From assembly GCA_002427745.1 (NCBI GenBank), contig DIYF01000147.1, positions 68,083 to 132,082 on the forward strand: DNA of 64,000 bases. Direction: 5' to 3'. Below the pieces are notes generated by a model, which was not told the DNA's origin, ran no database searches, and was given only the letters and a program-made list of their open reading frames with translations. The translations under genes were made by a program, and so were the position numbers. This DNA is from Roseivirga sp. UBA6061. Lineage in GTDB: Bacteria; Bacteroidota; Bacteroidia; Cytophagales; Cyclobacteriaceae. Positions within the stretch are counted from its first letter, which is position 1. Every line of letters begins with the position of its first letter. Below are positions 55,843-64,000 of this stretch, piece by piece.

Positions 55843-55860
55843 TGTAAAGTGTAGTTTACA
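55843..55860. promoter_or_regulatory. TGTAAA-N6-TTTACA inverted repeat in the divergent spacer
   Basis: A perfect 6+6 inverted repeat lies 2 bases after the + strand -7 element TAAGTTTG (55834-55841), so it would overlap a start site there, fitting a repressor site. On the minus strand TATTTTTG (55813-55806) is a possible -7 element of the WG-repeat gene. No regulator gene is nearby. Confidence 0.45.
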
Positions 55861-55987
55861 ACTATATGGCATTTTAAAATACTCGTCACCGCACACATAA
55901 AAAAGTAAGGTAAAACCTGAGAAAACTTGTTTTTAAGCTAGTTAATTAAAGTTTACGTCCTATTTTGTTAGGTAACGCGCAACTATT

Positions 55988-58456
55988 ATGAACCTCAATC
56001 TATCTAACTCCGCCTTTGGCAGGCAGACCTTGGTCAGGTCTCTGTTTTTATCACTCCTTTTATTATGTTCAATCGCCCTGTATAGCCAGGAAAGGACGAT
56101 TATTGGTGATCCCAGTAAAACCACAACCGGCCGGGTTCGGGTGACTGGTAAGATTACTTCCAAAGAAGATGGTAAACCTCTCTTTTCTGCAACTATTGGT
56201 ATCAGAGGCCAGAATACGGGAGATGTTACAGATGCAGATGGAAATTATCGCTTCAATGTAAGGCCCGGCTTCTACGTATTTGTGGTTCAGTATGTAGGTA
56301 AGATTACGCAGGCCTTTGATGTACAGGTAGTCAGTGGTGGTACATTTAATGTGCAGCTGGAAGATGACGTGACCAAACTGGATGAGGTGTTGATTGAGGC
56401 AGAAGGCAAAGATCGTAATGTGACACAGATTAGTGCCGGTGTGCAGCGACTGAGTATCAAAGAAATTGAAAGCCTGCCCACATTTTTGGGCGAGGTAGAT
56501 GTAGTAAAGAGTTTGCAAACCCTGCCAGGAGTTTCTACAGTAGGAGAAGGCGCCAGTGGTTTCAATGTAAGAGGGGGAAGAACCGATCAGAATCTGATTC
56601 TTCAGGATGGAGCCATTATGTTCAACGCCTCCCACGTGCTGGGCTTTTTCAGCTCCTTCAACCCTGATGCTACCGAGACTTTCACCTTGTACAAAGGAAA
56701 TATGCCGTCACAGTATGGTGGTAGGGTCTCTTCTGTACTGGACGTAAGAATGCGCGAAGGGAACAATGAGAAGGTAAAGGTGCAGGGTGGTCTGGGGCTT
56801 GTGGCCAGCAGACTGGTAGTTGATGGTCCCCTGAATGGTGGTAAAACCCGCTTTATGGTAGCCGGCAGAAACTCCTATTCTGACTGGGTGCTGTCGCGGG
56901 CCAAGAATATTGATGTGGTCAATAGTTCTGCGCGCTTCCACGATGCCAATGTGAAGCTTACTCATAGTTTTAACAGCAAGAACAAGGTGGCCCTGAGTTA
57001 TTATCGCAGTGGTGATTTTTTCCGTTTTGCTCAGGATTTCGGCTTTTCCTGGGACACAGACATTCTCAATTTCTCTTACGCCACCAGTCTTACAGATAAG
57101 GTGGTAAGTAATACCAATCTGATCTATGGTAATTACGGAAGTACCCTTTTTGACCCCAGTGGGGTAGATGCTGCTGAAGTGGAAAATGGTATGAAATACT
57201 ACCAGCTCAGACAGAATTTTTCTTATCAGCTTAATGAGAAAAATTCCCTCAATTTAGGTGTGGATGCAGTCAAATACCTGGGTAAGGATGAGACTTCGAT
57301 TCCTACAACACCAGAATCGGGAGTAGTACCTGAAACGGTAAATAAAGAACAGGGCAATGAAATTGGTTTTTATATCAACGATCAGATTGGGTTGAATTCC
57401 AAGCTGGCGCTTTCGGTAGGGCTTCGCTACACCCTCTTTCAAAACAGGGGCGCCTATGATGTCTTCCAGTATGCTGAAAGCAGCAATCGTACCCTCGAAA
57501 ACATTACGGATACCGTGTCATATGCCGATGGAGACCTGATCAAGCAATACGGTGGTTTTGAGCCAAGGATCGGTATTCGTTACAAACTGAATGAGACCAG
57601 CTCTATCAAAGCCAGTATTAATCGTACCCGTCAGTATATACATACGCTGTCTAACAGTACGGCTGCCACGCCTACTGACATCCTGCAGCTGAGTAATACC
57701 TACTTTGAGCCGCTCGTGTCTAACAATGTTTCCTTCGGTTACTTTAAAAACTATAGTGATTCCAAATATGAAACCTCACTGGAGGTGTACTACCGCGATA
57801 TGGATAACCTGCTTGACTACAAGGATTTTGTGGATCTGCTTCTGAATAACCATCTGGAAACAGATGTGCTCAGTGGTAAGGGGCGTGCTTATGGCCTGGA
57901 GTTGTACATCAAGAAAACCAAGGGTAATCTCACGGGGTGGCTTTCCTATACATTGTCCAGAACGGAAATACAAATACAGGGAGATACCGATGAGCTGACC
58001 ATCAACAATGGAGAATGGTACCCGGCAAGTTTTGACCGTACTCACAACCTGGCCTTTGTATCAACCGTGACTTTAAGAGGCAACAGTAGTTTTAACTGGA
58101 ACCTTACCTACAGCACCGGTAGACCTATCAGTGCCATCGTCAGTAACTACAGAATAGGGAGTACGGCCGTACCTCATTTCTCTGAAAGAAATCAGTTCAG
58201 AATCCCTGATTACTTCAGGCTGGACCTCTCCTTTACCTTTGACAGAGATATTTTGAAACCGGAGCTGAGAAATAAACTCAGAGACAGAAAGTATGTGGGT
58301 ACCCTCACCATTGGGGTGTACAACATCTTGGCCAGGAAAAATGCCTTTTCGGTATTCTTCAAAAGACCTGATGACTTTGGGGTATTACCAAGAGCACACC
58401 GGCTTACGGTGTTAGGGTCTGCCTTCCCTACTATCACCTACAACTTCAAGTTTTGA
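55988..58456 (+). CDS. TonB-dependent receptor with carboxypeptidase-like N-terminal domain
   Basis: The 822-residue outer-membrane protein has a signal peptide (about 1-34, ending LYSQ). A carboxypeptidase-regulatory-like domain follows (about 50-130, VTGKITSKEDGKPLFSATIGIRG), then a plug domain (about 150-260, RLSIKEIESLPTFLGEVDVVKSLQTLPGV and GFNVRGGRTDQNLILQDGAIM), and a C-terminal 22-strand barrel ending in TITYNFKF. It imports an unknown ligand with TonB energy. No SusD gene follows; instead five DUF4249 lipoprotein genes do, starting with a TGATG overlap. Confidence 0.93.
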   Translation: MNLNLSNSAFGRQTLVRSLFLSLLLLCSIALYSQERTIIGDPSKTTTGRVRVTGKITSKEDGKPLFSATIGIRGQNTGDVTDADGNYRFNVRPGFYVFVVQYVGKITQAFDVQVVSGGTFNVQLEDDVTKLDEVLIEAEGKDRNVTQISAGVQRLSIKEIESLPTFLGEVDVVKSLQTLPGVSTVGEGASGFNVRGGRTDQNLILQDGAIMFNASHVLGFFSSFNPDATETFTLYKGNMPSQYGGRVSSVLDVRMREGNNEKVKVQGGLGLVASRLVVDGPLNGGKTRFMVAGRNSYSDWVLSRAKNIDVVNSSARFHDANVKLTHSFNSKNKVALSYYRSGDFFRFAQDFGFSWDTDILNFSYATSLTDKVVSNTNLIYGNYGSTLFDPSGVDAAEVENGMKYYQLRQNFSYQLNEKNSLNLGVDAVKYLGKDETSIPTTPESGVVPETVNKEQGNEIGFYINDQIGLNSKLALSVGLRYTLFQNRGAYDVFQYAESSNRTLENITDTVSYADGDLIKQYGGFEPRIGIRYKLNETSSIKASINRTRQYIHTLSNSTAATPTDILQLSNTYFEPLVSNNVSFGYFKNYSDSKYETSLEVYYRDMDNLLDYKDFVDLLLNNHLETDVLSGKGRAYGLELYIKKTKGNLTGWLSYTLSRTEIQIQGDTDELTINNGEWYPASFDRTHNLAFVSTVTLRGNSSFNWNLTYSTGRPISAIVSNYRIGSTAVPHFSERNQFRIPDYFRLDLSFTFDRDILKPELRNKLRDRKYVGTLTIGVYNILARKNAFSVFFKRPDDFGVLPRAHRLTVLGSAFPTITYNFKF

Positions 58457-59511
58457 TGAAACGGCTGCGCATGATCATATACCTGTTCTTAAGCATGGTG
58501 TTGATACAAGACTGTGCGGAAGTGGTAGATCTGAAAACGGATCCCGGTGCTTCTCAGCTTCTGGTATTTGGTCGAATTACGGATGGGTTAGAGGGAAATA
58601 TCATCGAGATCTCCCGTACCTCGCCTTTGAATGGCGAACAAGACCCGGTCAGTGGTGCTATCGTCAGGGTGGTAGCCGAAAGCGGAGAGTCTGAGGTTTA
58701 TCGTGAGACAGATCCCGGGAAATATCAACTGGCCAATGAGGTACTCAGGGGGCAACCGGGCAGGGTTTATCACCTGGAGATTGACCTACCGGGTGGGGCT
58801 ATATATCGTTCAATACCTGAGACAATGCCGGATAATAACACGGTTGATGTACTGGATTTTGAGGCGGGCCCGATCAGGATTCCCATTGAGAATAATGCGG
58901 TGATCAGCCGCAACATGGTAAGCCTGTTTATGCAAACAGAGTTTGAAGACCTGGACAAGGATTTTTACGTTCGCTGGAACTTACTGGAAACCTACCTTTT
59001 CCCAGAGCGCCCTAAGGAAGTAAACAGTCCTGACTACCCTCCACAATGGTGCTATATTACCAATGACCTGGAGGAGCAGTCTGTATTTTTGCATGATGGC
59101 AGTACTTTGAAAAATCCGGTAATAGGCAGAAGACTGATGACCCGGAGGCTTGCAGACCACGCTTTTGTTTCTTCCTACTACTTTCAGGTGGTGAGATCAT
59201 CTCTTACGAAGGATGCGTTTCGTTATTGGAATGAGATAAATCAGGTGGCTAATGCACAAGGGTCCATTTTTGACAGACCACTGGCCGCTGTAAAAAGCAA
59301 TATTTACAATATAAATGACCCGGAGGAAGAGGTGCTGGGTTATTTCGAGGTGTCTAAATCAGATACCACCCGACTGCTCATCAGAGCAAATGATACACCT
59401 TTTGCGATCAGTACACCTTGCCCGCGTTTCGGACCATTGACAGATGAATGTGACAATTGTCTGATACTCAGTAATAGCCAAAAAGTGAAACCTTACTTTG
59501 TAACCGGATGA
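58456..59511 (+). CDS. DUF4249 lipoprotein 1
   Basis: The 351-residue protein begins at ATG 58456 overlapping the receptor stop. The signal ends at LIQDC, where Asp directly before the Cys is atypical for a lipobox, and the mature start is AEVVDLKT. A beta-sandwich (SGAIVRVVAESGE) and DUF4249 landmarks WCYITNDLEEQSVFLHDGS, FDRPLAAVKSNIY and VLGYFEVSKSDTTRLLI follow. The C-terminus has three Cys (PCPRF, DECDNCL) and KPYF. It may be a surface partner of the receptor. It is the most divergent of the five copies and overlaps the next by 4 bases. Confidence 0.9.
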   Translation: MKRLRMIIYLFLSMVLIQDCAEVVDLKTDPGASQLLVFGRITDGLEGNIIEISRTSPLNGEQDPVSGAIVRVVAESGESEVYRETDPGKYQLANEVLRGQPGRVYHLEIDLPGGAIYRSIPETMPDNNTVDVLDFEAGPIRIPIENNAVISRNMVSLFMQTEFEDLDKDFYVRWNLLETYLFPERPKEVNSPDYPPQWCYITNDLEEQSVFLHDGSTLKNPVIGRRLMTRRLADHAFVSSYYFQVVRSSLTKDAFRYWNEINQVANAQGSIFDRPLAAVKSNIYNINDPEEEVLGYFEVSKSDTTRLLIRANDTPFAISTPCPRFGPLTDECDNCLILSNSQKVKPYFVTG

Positions 59512-60617
59512 TAAAGAATAAGTTGAATGCGTGGAAGATGCCGGCTCTGGTGAGCTTACTTCTGGTAGTGTATGCCTGTTCCGAAGTGGTAGACCTGAAA
59601 ACCGACAATGAAGGAGGTCAACTGGTGGTATATGGCCGTATTACCAATGGCACTTTGGGCAATGAGATCACCCTTTCGCGCAGTACCCGATCCGGACTAC
59701 CGCCCAGGTTTATTTCCGGAGCACAGATAGAGGTAATCGATGGCCAGGGCAATAGGGGTAGCTATACTGAGGATGGTGAAGGTGTATATCTGTTTGACGG
59801 ATCACTCACCGGTATTCCGGGGGAAGCCTATCATGTCAGAATTCGACTGTCAGATGGTAGTGTTTACGAATCTGTGCCTGAGATTATGCCGGAACTGAGT
59901 GCCCGTGATACCTTAAAATATGTATTACAGGAAATAGATGAGGTATCCAATCAGGGTGTTTCCACCACACGTTCGGTAATTAGTATTTTTGCCGATACCG
60001 AGATACTCGACCCCCGATCGGACTTATTTATCAAATGGGACATTGAAGAGGTGTATTCTTTTCAGCAGGCCTTTCTGCCACTGCATAACTTTCCTTTCTA
60101 TGTAAGAAATACCTGCTATGTCAGGGAAGAGCTGGAGCAGCAACGTGTATTGCTCTATGATGGCAGCCAGCTTCGGAATACGGAGATCAACAATCAGCGT
60201 GTGACCGACCGTACCATTGATGATGATTTCAGAGGTGTGCATTACTTCAACTATATTCAGCAAAGTCTGACGGCCGGAGCCTATAATTTCTGGCAGGGGC
60301 TTGATCAGAATGTCAACAGGGTGGGGTCCATCTTCGATCAGCCACCGGGAGCACTTTCAACCAATCTGTTTAATGTGGATGATCCCGATGAAGAGGTGCT
60401 GGGGTATTTTGAGGTAATGGCGGCCGATACGGCCCGACTCAGAATAACCAATGCCATTGTAGATCGGTTTTTCCCGACTCCCTGTGTGTCTCCTCCTGAA
60501 GTTGAAGCTACACGGTTCATGTGCTTCCGCTGTATTGAGCGCTTGTTTGAGCCTGAGTGTCTGGACTGCCTGCTGATTCCTAAAAGTACTTTAGACCGAC
60601 CTGTTTATTTCGATTAA
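59508..60617 (+). CDS. DUF4249 lipoprotein 2
   Basis: The 369-residue protein has a lipobox VYAC then SEVVDLKTD. Landmarks are TCYVREELEQQRVLLYDGS, FDQPPGALSTNLFNVDDPDEEVLGYFEVMAADTARL and a C-terminal double CxxC (MCFRCIERLFEPECLDC) followed by RPVYFD. It is close to copy 3 over its whole length, indicating recent duplication. The gene overlaps copy 1 by 4 bases (ATGA). Confidence 0.92.
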   Translation: MIKNKLNAWKMPALVSLLLVVYACSEVVDLKTDNEGGQLVVYGRITNGTLGNEITLSRSTRSGLPPRFISGAQIEVIDGQGNRGSYTEDGEGVYLFDGSLTGIPGEAYHVRIRLSDGSVYESVPEIMPELSARDTLKYVLQEIDEVSNQGVSTTRSVISIFADTEILDPRSDLFIKWDIEEVYSFQQAFLPLHNFPFYVRNTCYVREELEQQRVLLYDGSQLRNTEINNQRVTDRTIDDDFRGVHYFNYIQQSLTAGAYNFWQGLDQNVNRVGSIFDQPPGALSTNLFNVDDPDEEVLGYFEVMAADTARLRITNAIVDRFFPTPCVSPPEVEATRFMCFRCIERLFEPECLDCLLIPKSTLDRPVYFD

Positions 60618-60620
60618 TCT

Positions 60621-61733
60621 ATGTGGCGATGCCGGAGACATAATGTAAAGCACAATGCAATGATCATTGCCCTGCTTTCTTTGTCACTGGCATGCAGTGA
60701 AGTAATAGACCTGGAAACCGAAGCCGAAGCCGGCCAGCTGGTCATACATGGCAGGTTAACGAATGGCCGGGAAGGAAACAGGCTTGAGTTGAGCCGCACC
60801 ACTTTGGCAGGACTACCACCCAAAACAGTTTCAGGTGCCAGCATAGAGCTTTTCGACAGTGAGGGTAGCCAGGGAGCTTATCGTGAAGAAGATGATGGAG
60901 TCTATACCTATGACGGGACCATTGTGGGGCAGCCGGGAGAGGCCTATCATGTTCGTATTCAATTGGGAGATGGCTCGGTATATGAATCTACACCCGAAAT
61001 TATGCCTGAGGTGGGAGCTCGCGATTCACTGTATTATGTACTACAGGAAATTGAAGAAGGATCAACACAAGGTGTAACCACTACCCGGTTTGTTGTCAGC
61101 ATTCTGGCTGACACTGAAATATCCGATAACCGGCCCGATTTGTTTTTGAAGTGGAATGTGGAAGAGGTATTCTCTTTTGAGCAGGCTTTTCTGCCACTAC
61201 ATAACTTCCCCTGGTATTTCAGACATACCTGCTATATGACGGAAGAGCTGGAAGGGCAGCGTGTTGACTTGTATGATGGCAGTGAGCTTCGTGCCTCGCG
61301 TATCAATGGCAAGACGGTTACCAATCGTTCCATTGACGATGATTTCAGAGGAGTGCACTACTTCAATTACATCCAACAGAATATGACAGCCGGGGCATAT
61401 GCTTTTTGGTCAGCACTGGACCAGAATACCAATCGGGTGGGCTCCATATTTGACCAGCCTCCTGGAGCTCTTCCTACTAACCTGTTCAATGTCAATGACC
61501 CGAACGAGGAGGTAATCGGTTACTTTGAAGTAATGGCCGTGGATACGGCCAGGCTTAAAATAACCAATCGTATTATAGACCGGTTTTTCCCAACGCCCTG
61601 TGTTACACCACCCGAAGTGGATTTTGCGCCATTTATGTGTTTTCCCTGTATTGAAAGGTTTTTTGAGCCTGAATGCCTCAATTGCCTGGTATTACCAAAC
61701 AGTTCTCATAAGCGGCCTTCTTATTTTGATTAA
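60621..61733 (+). CDS. DUF4249 lipoprotein 3
   Basis: The 370-residue protein starts at ATG 60621 with basic N-region MWRCRRHNVKHNA; a second Met at 60660 would also keep the lipobox LSLAC. Then SEVIDLETEAEAG. It has TCYMTEELEGQRVDLYDGS, FDQPPGALPTNLFNVNDPNEEVIGYFEVMAVDTARL, and the double CxxC (MCFPCIERFFEPECLNC) then RPSYFD. It follows copy 2 by 3 bases. Confidence 0.92.
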   Translation: MWRCRRHNVKHNAMIIALLSLSLACSEVIDLETEAEAGQLVIHGRLTNGREGNRLELSRTTLAGLPPKTVSGASIELFDSEGSQGAYREEDDGVYTYDGTIVGQPGEAYHVRIQLGDGSVYESTPEIMPEVGARDSLYYVLQEIEEGSTQGVTTTRFVVSILADTEISDNRPDLFLKWNVEEVFSFEQAFLPLHNFPWYFRHTCYMTEELEGQRVDLYDGSELRASRINGKTVTNRSIDDDFRGVHYFNYIQQNMTAGAYAFWSALDQNTNRVGSIFDQPPGALPTNLFNVNDPNEEVIGYFEVMAVDTARLKITNRIIDRFFPTPCVTPPEVDFAPFMCFPCIERFFEPECLNCLVLPNSSHKRPSYFD

Positions 61734-61781
61734 TGAACAGAAAGCTGAAACATATTGATTTAAAAGAGTTTATTAATTCAT

Positions 61782-62915
61782 ATGGCTGATCCCGCGAAAC
61801 ATACTGGTTTGAAGCCTGCCTGGTTCAGCATGCTGGCACTCCTGCTCCTATTTGCCTGTAGTCAGGTAATTGATCTGGAGACCGGAGAGGTGGGAGGTCA
61901 GGTGGTGATCTTCGGCAGAATCACAAATGGTTCAGCGTTCAATCAGGTAAGTGTGACCCGTACAGGTAGTTTTGGGCAGGCTCCCATACCTGTAAGCGGG
62001 GCGGTGGTGCGTATTATCAGCGAAAGCGGAGAGGAGCAGGTGTTACAGGAGAGGCCTTTTGATCCCGGCATCTATCAGCCTGAGCAGTCTGACTATAAAG
62101 GTGTAGTAGGGGAGGCCTATCGGCTGGAAGTTGAGGCGCTGGGACAAACATATAATACGGCACTTCAGGTAATGCCTGAGGTTATTGGTGAAGACAGGCT
62201 GGACTGGGAACTGGTGGAAGAAGAGAATATCTCAGAAACCGGTACCACTACCACAAGCCATGTGGTAAAAGTGTACGGGGAAACCTCTTTCAGAGAATTG
62301 CCAGAGGAGTTTTATGTACGCTGGGGCATTGAAGAATCCTATACGGTATTTGGTCTGGTATTGCCCCGGTCATGGTTCCCGCGTTATACGCCAGAGCAGT
62401 GCTACATCATCAATGACTTAAGTGAACAAGAGACTTTTCTGCTCGATGGTACCAAAATCAGGACCCGTGAATTGGGGCGGCAGCTCTTCGCCACACGGCC
62501 CATTGACCGTAGTTTTGGAGTAAAGCACTATTTCAATCTCATCCACTCGGCCATCAACAAAGAAACCTATGATTACTGGTCCAGGGTAAATGATCTGACC
62601 ACCCGGGTAGGGTCTATCTTTGATACACCTCCGGCTCCTGTTCCCGGCAATATCATTAGCAGTGATGCTGATGAGCAGGTACTGGGCTTCTTCGAAGTAG
62701 TGGCGATCGACACAGCCAGAATGTTTCTGACGAATAACGATATCCGCGTGTTTTGGGACGACCCCTGTGAACTGAATGGTGAAGAGTGGTTGCCTGTGTT
62801 TACTGTACCGGTTGAATGTGTTATCTGCCTTATTGAAGAGAAGATTGTGGAAGAGACCTGTGTATTCTGCAGTAAGCTTCCTAATAGTACTCTGACCAGG
62901 CCCAGCTATTTCTGA
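61782..62915 (+). CDS. DUF4249 lipoprotein 4
   Basis: The 377-residue protein has lipobox LFAC then SQVIDLETGEVGG. Landmarks are QCYIINDLSEQETFLLDGT, FDTPPAPVPGNIISSDADEQVLGFFEVVAIDTARM and a Cys-rich end (ECVICLIEEKIVEETCVFC) with RPSYF. It groups with copy 5 by the PPAPVPGN block. A 48-base gap separates it from copy 3, the longest in the array. Confidence 0.92.
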   Translation: MADPAKHTGLKPAWFSMLALLLLFACSQVIDLETGEVGGQVVIFGRITNGSAFNQVSVTRTGSFGQAPIPVSGAVVRIISESGEEQVLQERPFDPGIYQPEQSDYKGVVGEAYRLEVEALGQTYNTALQVMPEVIGEDRLDWELVEEENISETGTTTTSHVVKVYGETSFRELPEEFYVRWGIEESYTVFGLVLPRSWFPRYTPEQCYIINDLSEQETFLLDGTKIRTRELGRQLFATRPIDRSFGVKHYFNLIHSAINKETYDYWSRVNDLTTRVGSIFDTPPAPVPGNIISSDADEQVLGFFEVVAIDTARMFLTNNDIRVFWDDPCELNGEEWLPVFTVPVECVICLIEEKIVEETCVFCSKLPNSTLTRPSYF

Positions 62916-62926
62916 TGACCATATAA

Positions 62927-64000
62927 ATGAAAAGAAACCGTCCTTATTTATGTTACCTGCTGGTGCTCATCAGTCTTTTTGCCTGTTCGGAGGTAATCGA
63001 CCTGGATATCAGCGAAAATGGAGGTCAGCTGGTTGTTTTCGGCCGCCTGAGCAACAGCAATGTAGGCAACTATGTCAGTGTACAGAGAACAGACGTGCTG
63101 GGGAAGCAGCCTGTTCCGGTATTCGGGGCCCAGGTAAGTATTACCAGTGGTGCGGGGGATACGGAAGTACTCATAGAGGGAGATTCCGGTGTGTATGAAT
63201 TACCCGGTAACCTTTTGATCAGAGAGCCGGGCCAGAGCTTTGTACTGAATATTGAGGTGGGGAGCAAGTCTTACCATACGGCAGCACAGGTAATGCCTGA
63301 GAACTATGGGGAGGATTTTCTCTCCTGGGAGCTCACTAAGAATACAGATATTTCTTCCGCTGGTGTGGCAGTGGAAGAAGATGTGATCAATGTCTATGGA
63401 AGAACGGAATTCGGTCAACTGCCTGATGAGTTTTATCTCCGTTGGGATATTGAGGAAGCGTATACCTATCTGGGTACATTTCTGCCACTGAATCATTTCC
63501 CCCTTTCTGGAGGACAGGTGCAGTGCTACGTGGTGGGGGATCTGAATGAGCAGCGCATTTTTCTACATAATGGAGAGCAGAACAGAGCTACCAGCATTCC
63601 TGATCAGCTTTTTGTAAGCAGACGCGTAGATAAGAGCTTTCAGACCCTTCATTATTTCAACCTTATTCGGGCATCATTGTCGGAGGAGGCCTATGATTAT
63701 TGGTCGCGTCTGGATGGTATTGTCAATCGCCAGGGATCGATTTTTGATGTGCCTCCGGCTGCGGTGCCCGGCAACGTTATGGCCGGGGCAGGAGACGAAA
63801 CGGTACTTGGCTTTTTTGAGGTAATCTCTGTAGATACTACGCGGCTGGCATTGACACGCAGAGATGTTCCCGTCTTTATCTTTGATGAGTGTGAAAAGCG
63901 CGGTGAGGAATTCTTAGAACTTTTTACTGTACCACGGGATTGTCGTCAATGTCTTATCGATGAGGGAATTGTAGAGCCTGCCTGCCTCAGGTGTGATGTG
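62927..64000 (+). CDS. DUF4249 lipoprotein 5 (3' end beyond window)
   Basis: An open frame of 358 codons runs from ATG 62927 to the last base with no stop. It begins MKRNRPYLCYLLVLISLFAC, a lipoprotein signal with Cys20, then SEVIDLDISENGG. It has VQCYVVGDLNEQRIFLHNGE, FDVPPAAVPGNVMAG, VLGFFEVISVDTTRL, then DCRQCLIDEGIVEPACLRC. It starts 11 bases after copy 4. Only about the last 20 residues should be missing. Confidence 0.92.
   Translation, partial: MKRNRPYLCYLLVLISLFACSEVIDLDISENGGQLVVFGRLSNSNVGNYVSVQRTDVLGKQPVPVFGAQVSITSGAGDTEVLIEGDSGVYELPGNLLIREPGQSFVLNIEVGSKSYHTAAQVMPENYGEDFLSWELTKNTDISSAGVAVEEDVINVYGRTEFGQLPDEFYLRWDIEEAYTYLGTFLPLNHFPLSGGQVQCYVVGDLNEQRIFLHNGEQNRATSIPDQLFVSRRVDKSFQTLHYFNLIRASLSEEAYDYWSRLDGIVNRQGSIFDVPPAAVPGNVMAGAGDETVLGFFEVISVDTTRLALTRRDVPVFIFDECEKRGEEFLELFTVPRDCRQCLIDEGIVEPACLRCDV

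Noticed and set aside
61733..61789. 18-codon frame between DUF4249 copies 3 and 4
   Set aside because: Out of frame with both neighbours, no recognisable features; probably the spacer of the array.
62950..63198. 82-codon frame rich in Cys and Arg near the end
   Set aside because: It is a frame-shifted shadow of the fifth DUF4249 gene, whose true frame is open from 62927 to the window edge.

Overview
The window looks like a chromosome segment from a free-living, respiratory member of the Bacteroidota, most likely of the Cytophagales type. This is inferred from several traits: Bacteroidota promoters (TTTG, 19 bp, TAnnTTTG), the split atpD-atpC pair, a PafA-type phosphatase, GLPGLI, DUF4249, DUF5916 and DUF6090-like proteins, a TonB receptor with a carboxypeptidase-like N-terminal domain, LytTR/LytS signalling, and a sigma-54-like promoter on dnaK. 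No 16S rRNA gene is present, so genus is not claimed.

Layout. 1-2916: end of a nitrous-oxide-reductase maturation operon (barrel C-terminus, nosD, nosF, nosY), ending in a perfect palindrome. 3051-5613: PLP decarboxylase and an orphan histidine kinase. 5801-7400: a small secreted Cys-rich peptide paired with a six-bladed propeller lipoprotein. 7586-9357: atpD-atpC. 9448-13846: GLPGLI/TlpA genes divergent from a histidine kinase/OmpR-type pair, with four helically phased GTTAA repeats between them. 13857-16347: LytS/LytTR system plus a membrane-anchored protein. 16527-20436: CBM9/DUF5916 barrel, a propeller and an NTF2-like lipoprotein. 20605-25019: ABC ATPase, permease and a permease fused to an M1 peptidase. 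24985-28618 (minus): aminotransferase, RluA, prfC. 28734-29846: DUF6090-like gene and a 550-bp repeat-rich spacer. 29847-37585 (minus): a five-gene planctomycete-type cytochrome/DUF1501/DUF1553 operon, preceded in the same direction by a membrane-bound Kelch-SARP regulator and an acyltransferase. 41442-43379: dnaK. 43525-47702: YihY, a TetR regulator with twin operators and its thioesterase neighbour, secreted proteins, CAP and NlpC/P60 proteins. 47832-47908: tRNA-Ala(GGC). 48113-55779: solitary RadC/JAB protein, WD40-DoxX pair divergent from a membrane winged-helix regulator, HEAT-like protein, PafA and a WG-repeat protein. 55988-64000: a TonB-dependent receptor followed by five consecutive DUF4249 lipoproteins, the last running off the end.

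Themes. Many genes encode envelope or secreted proteins with their own regulators. Two transcription factors are membrane-anchored with C-terminal DNA-binding domains. The most unusual loci are the five-copy DUF4249 array, the planctomycete-like operon with its duplicated discoidin-like module, the phased repeat array between two divergent operons, and the near-identical inverted operators at the tetR/thioesterase pair.
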